From an archaeon (lineage in GTDB: Archaea > Asgardarchaeota > Hermodarchaeia > Hermodarchaeales > Hermodarchaeaceae): DNA of 5,374 nt. A program made the position numbers and the translations under genes. The notes below the pieces were generated by a model. The model made no database searches and was not told where the DNA came from. It worked only from the letters and a program-made list of their open reading frames with translations. The stretch covers positions 1 to 5,374 of the forward strand of contig JABXGY010000301.1 in NCBI GenBank assembly GCA_016550395.1, read 5' to 3'. This document shows positions 5,140-5,374 of this stretch, piece after piece. The number at the start of each line of letters is the position of its first letter. Position 1 is the stretch's first letter.

Positions 5140-5144
5140 GGGTG
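5140..5144 (+). promoter_or_regulatory. Ribosome binding site of the basic-tailed protein
   Basis: GGGTG lies 7 bases before ATG 5152, within GGTGCGAT, a near match to the GGTGAT core. It supports 5152 as the start. Confidence 0.5.
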
Positions 5145-5151
5145 CGATGTT

Positions 5152-5374
5152 ATGAGTAAAAGTAGTCGAAGGACTCCACAGAAGAGCCGAAAAACTCGCC
5201 AACGCCCGATTAATTCTGATATACCAGAGGATCTACCCGAAGCCCTCTCTTGGCTTCGTAAACTCTTAGGGACCATATATTCAATGAACATTGAAGGAAT
5301 TACGCGTTTGAAAACGCAATTCGATCAAATCTATGATGATCATGTTTCAGAGTTTGACAACAAAATTGGAAAGA
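5152..5374 (+). CDS. Unrecognised protein with basic N-terminal tail, 3' end outside window
   Basis: 74 codons are visible and the frame is still open at the window edge. I do not recognise the family. Residues 1-19 contain eight Lys/Arg (K3, R6, R7, K11, R13, K14, R16, R18) and no acidic residue, with many Ser, Thr, Gln and Pro, so this stretch is probably disordered. From about residue 23 the character changes to a mixed-charge, helix-prone sequence. It begins DIPEDLPEALSWLRKLLG and continues with regularly spaced hydrophobic residues (I42, M44, I46, I49, L52, F56, I59), which suggests amphipathic helix or coiled coil. There is no signal peptide or membrane segment. The tail could bind nucleic acid or another acidic partner; this is inference. 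The start has a GGGTG site 7 bases upstream. It is divergent from the hydratase operon and shares a palindrome-rich intergenic region with it, so co-regulation is possible but unproven. Confidence 0.7.
   Translation, partial: MSKSSRRTPQKSRKTRQRPINSDIPEDLPEALSWLRKLLGTIYSMNIEGITRLKTQFDQIYDDHVSEFDNKIGK

Larger units (their letters stand above)
4845..5151. promoter_or_regulatory. 307-base divergent intergenic region rich in palindromes
   Basis: No protein or structural RNA gene is recognised here. The region separates the minus-strand hydratase operon from the plus-strand basic-tailed protein, so it must hold both promoters. It contains three perfect inverted repeats (4948-4967, 4965-4992, 5093-5127). 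It also holds a ten-base direct repeat (4894-4903 and 5095-5104), a TACGGAA pair (5041-5062), and TATA-like boxes near 4917-4932 and 5062-5072. This density of symmetrical elements suggests regulated promoters. Confidence 0.6.

Noticed and set aside
4845..5151. tRNA, small structured RNA gene or CRISPR repeats in the long intergenic region
   Set aside because: No cloverleaf or conserved tRNA boxes are seen, and the repeats are too short and too few for an array.

Overview
The window looks like a piece of an archaeal chromosome that handles acyl-CoA compounds. Four things point to archaea. A thiolase is paired with a separate small zinc-ribbon/OB-fold (DUF35) protein. A luciferase-like oxidoreductase of the F420-using type is present. 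TATA-like boxes lie upstream of genes. ATG, GTG and TTG starts all occur behind clear Shine-Dalgarno sites. The base composition is AT-rich by eye. Asgard archaea and other acyl-CoA-metabolising archaeal lineages are both plausible, but nothing here fixes the lineage. F420 enzymes also occur in actinobacteria, which the AT-rich composition argues against.

Layout: (1) 1-1278, minus strand: the N-terminal 426 codons of an AMP-forming acyl-CoA synthetase, cut by the window edge. (2) 1279-1413: a short divergent promoter region with small direct repeats. (3) 1414-2574 and 2598-3011, plus strand: a thiolase and its DUF35 partner, 23 bases apart and surely one operon. (4) 3014-3039: a perfect 8-bp inverted repeat spanning the point where the plus and minus operons converge, with stop codons only 5 bases apart. 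(5) 3017-4066 and 4080-4844, minus strand: an enoyl-CoA hydratase followed after 13 bases by the F420-type oxidoreductase, again one operon. (6) 4845-5151: a 307-base divergent intergenic region unusually rich in palindromes and repeated motifs. (7) 5152-5374, plus strand: the start of an unrecognised protein with a very basic N-terminal tail, cut by the window edge.

Together the genes suggest activation of a carboxylic acid to its CoA ester (synthetase), hydration of an enoyl-CoA (hydratase), and thiolytic cleavage or condensation of a 3-ketoacyl-CoA (thiolase plus DUF35). This is a beta-oxidation-like route. The flavin acyl-CoA dehydrogenase and the 3-hydroxyacyl-CoA dehydrogenase are not in the window. 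The F420-type enzyme is the only redox enzyme present, and its substrate is unknown. The synthetase has Gly where acetate-specific enzymes have a pocket-closing Trp, so a substrate larger than acetate is likely. I see no tRNA, rRNA, CRISPR array, insertion sequence or attachment site. I do not see a clearly new system. The most unexplained parts are the 4845-5151 regulatory region and the basic-tailed protein beside it.
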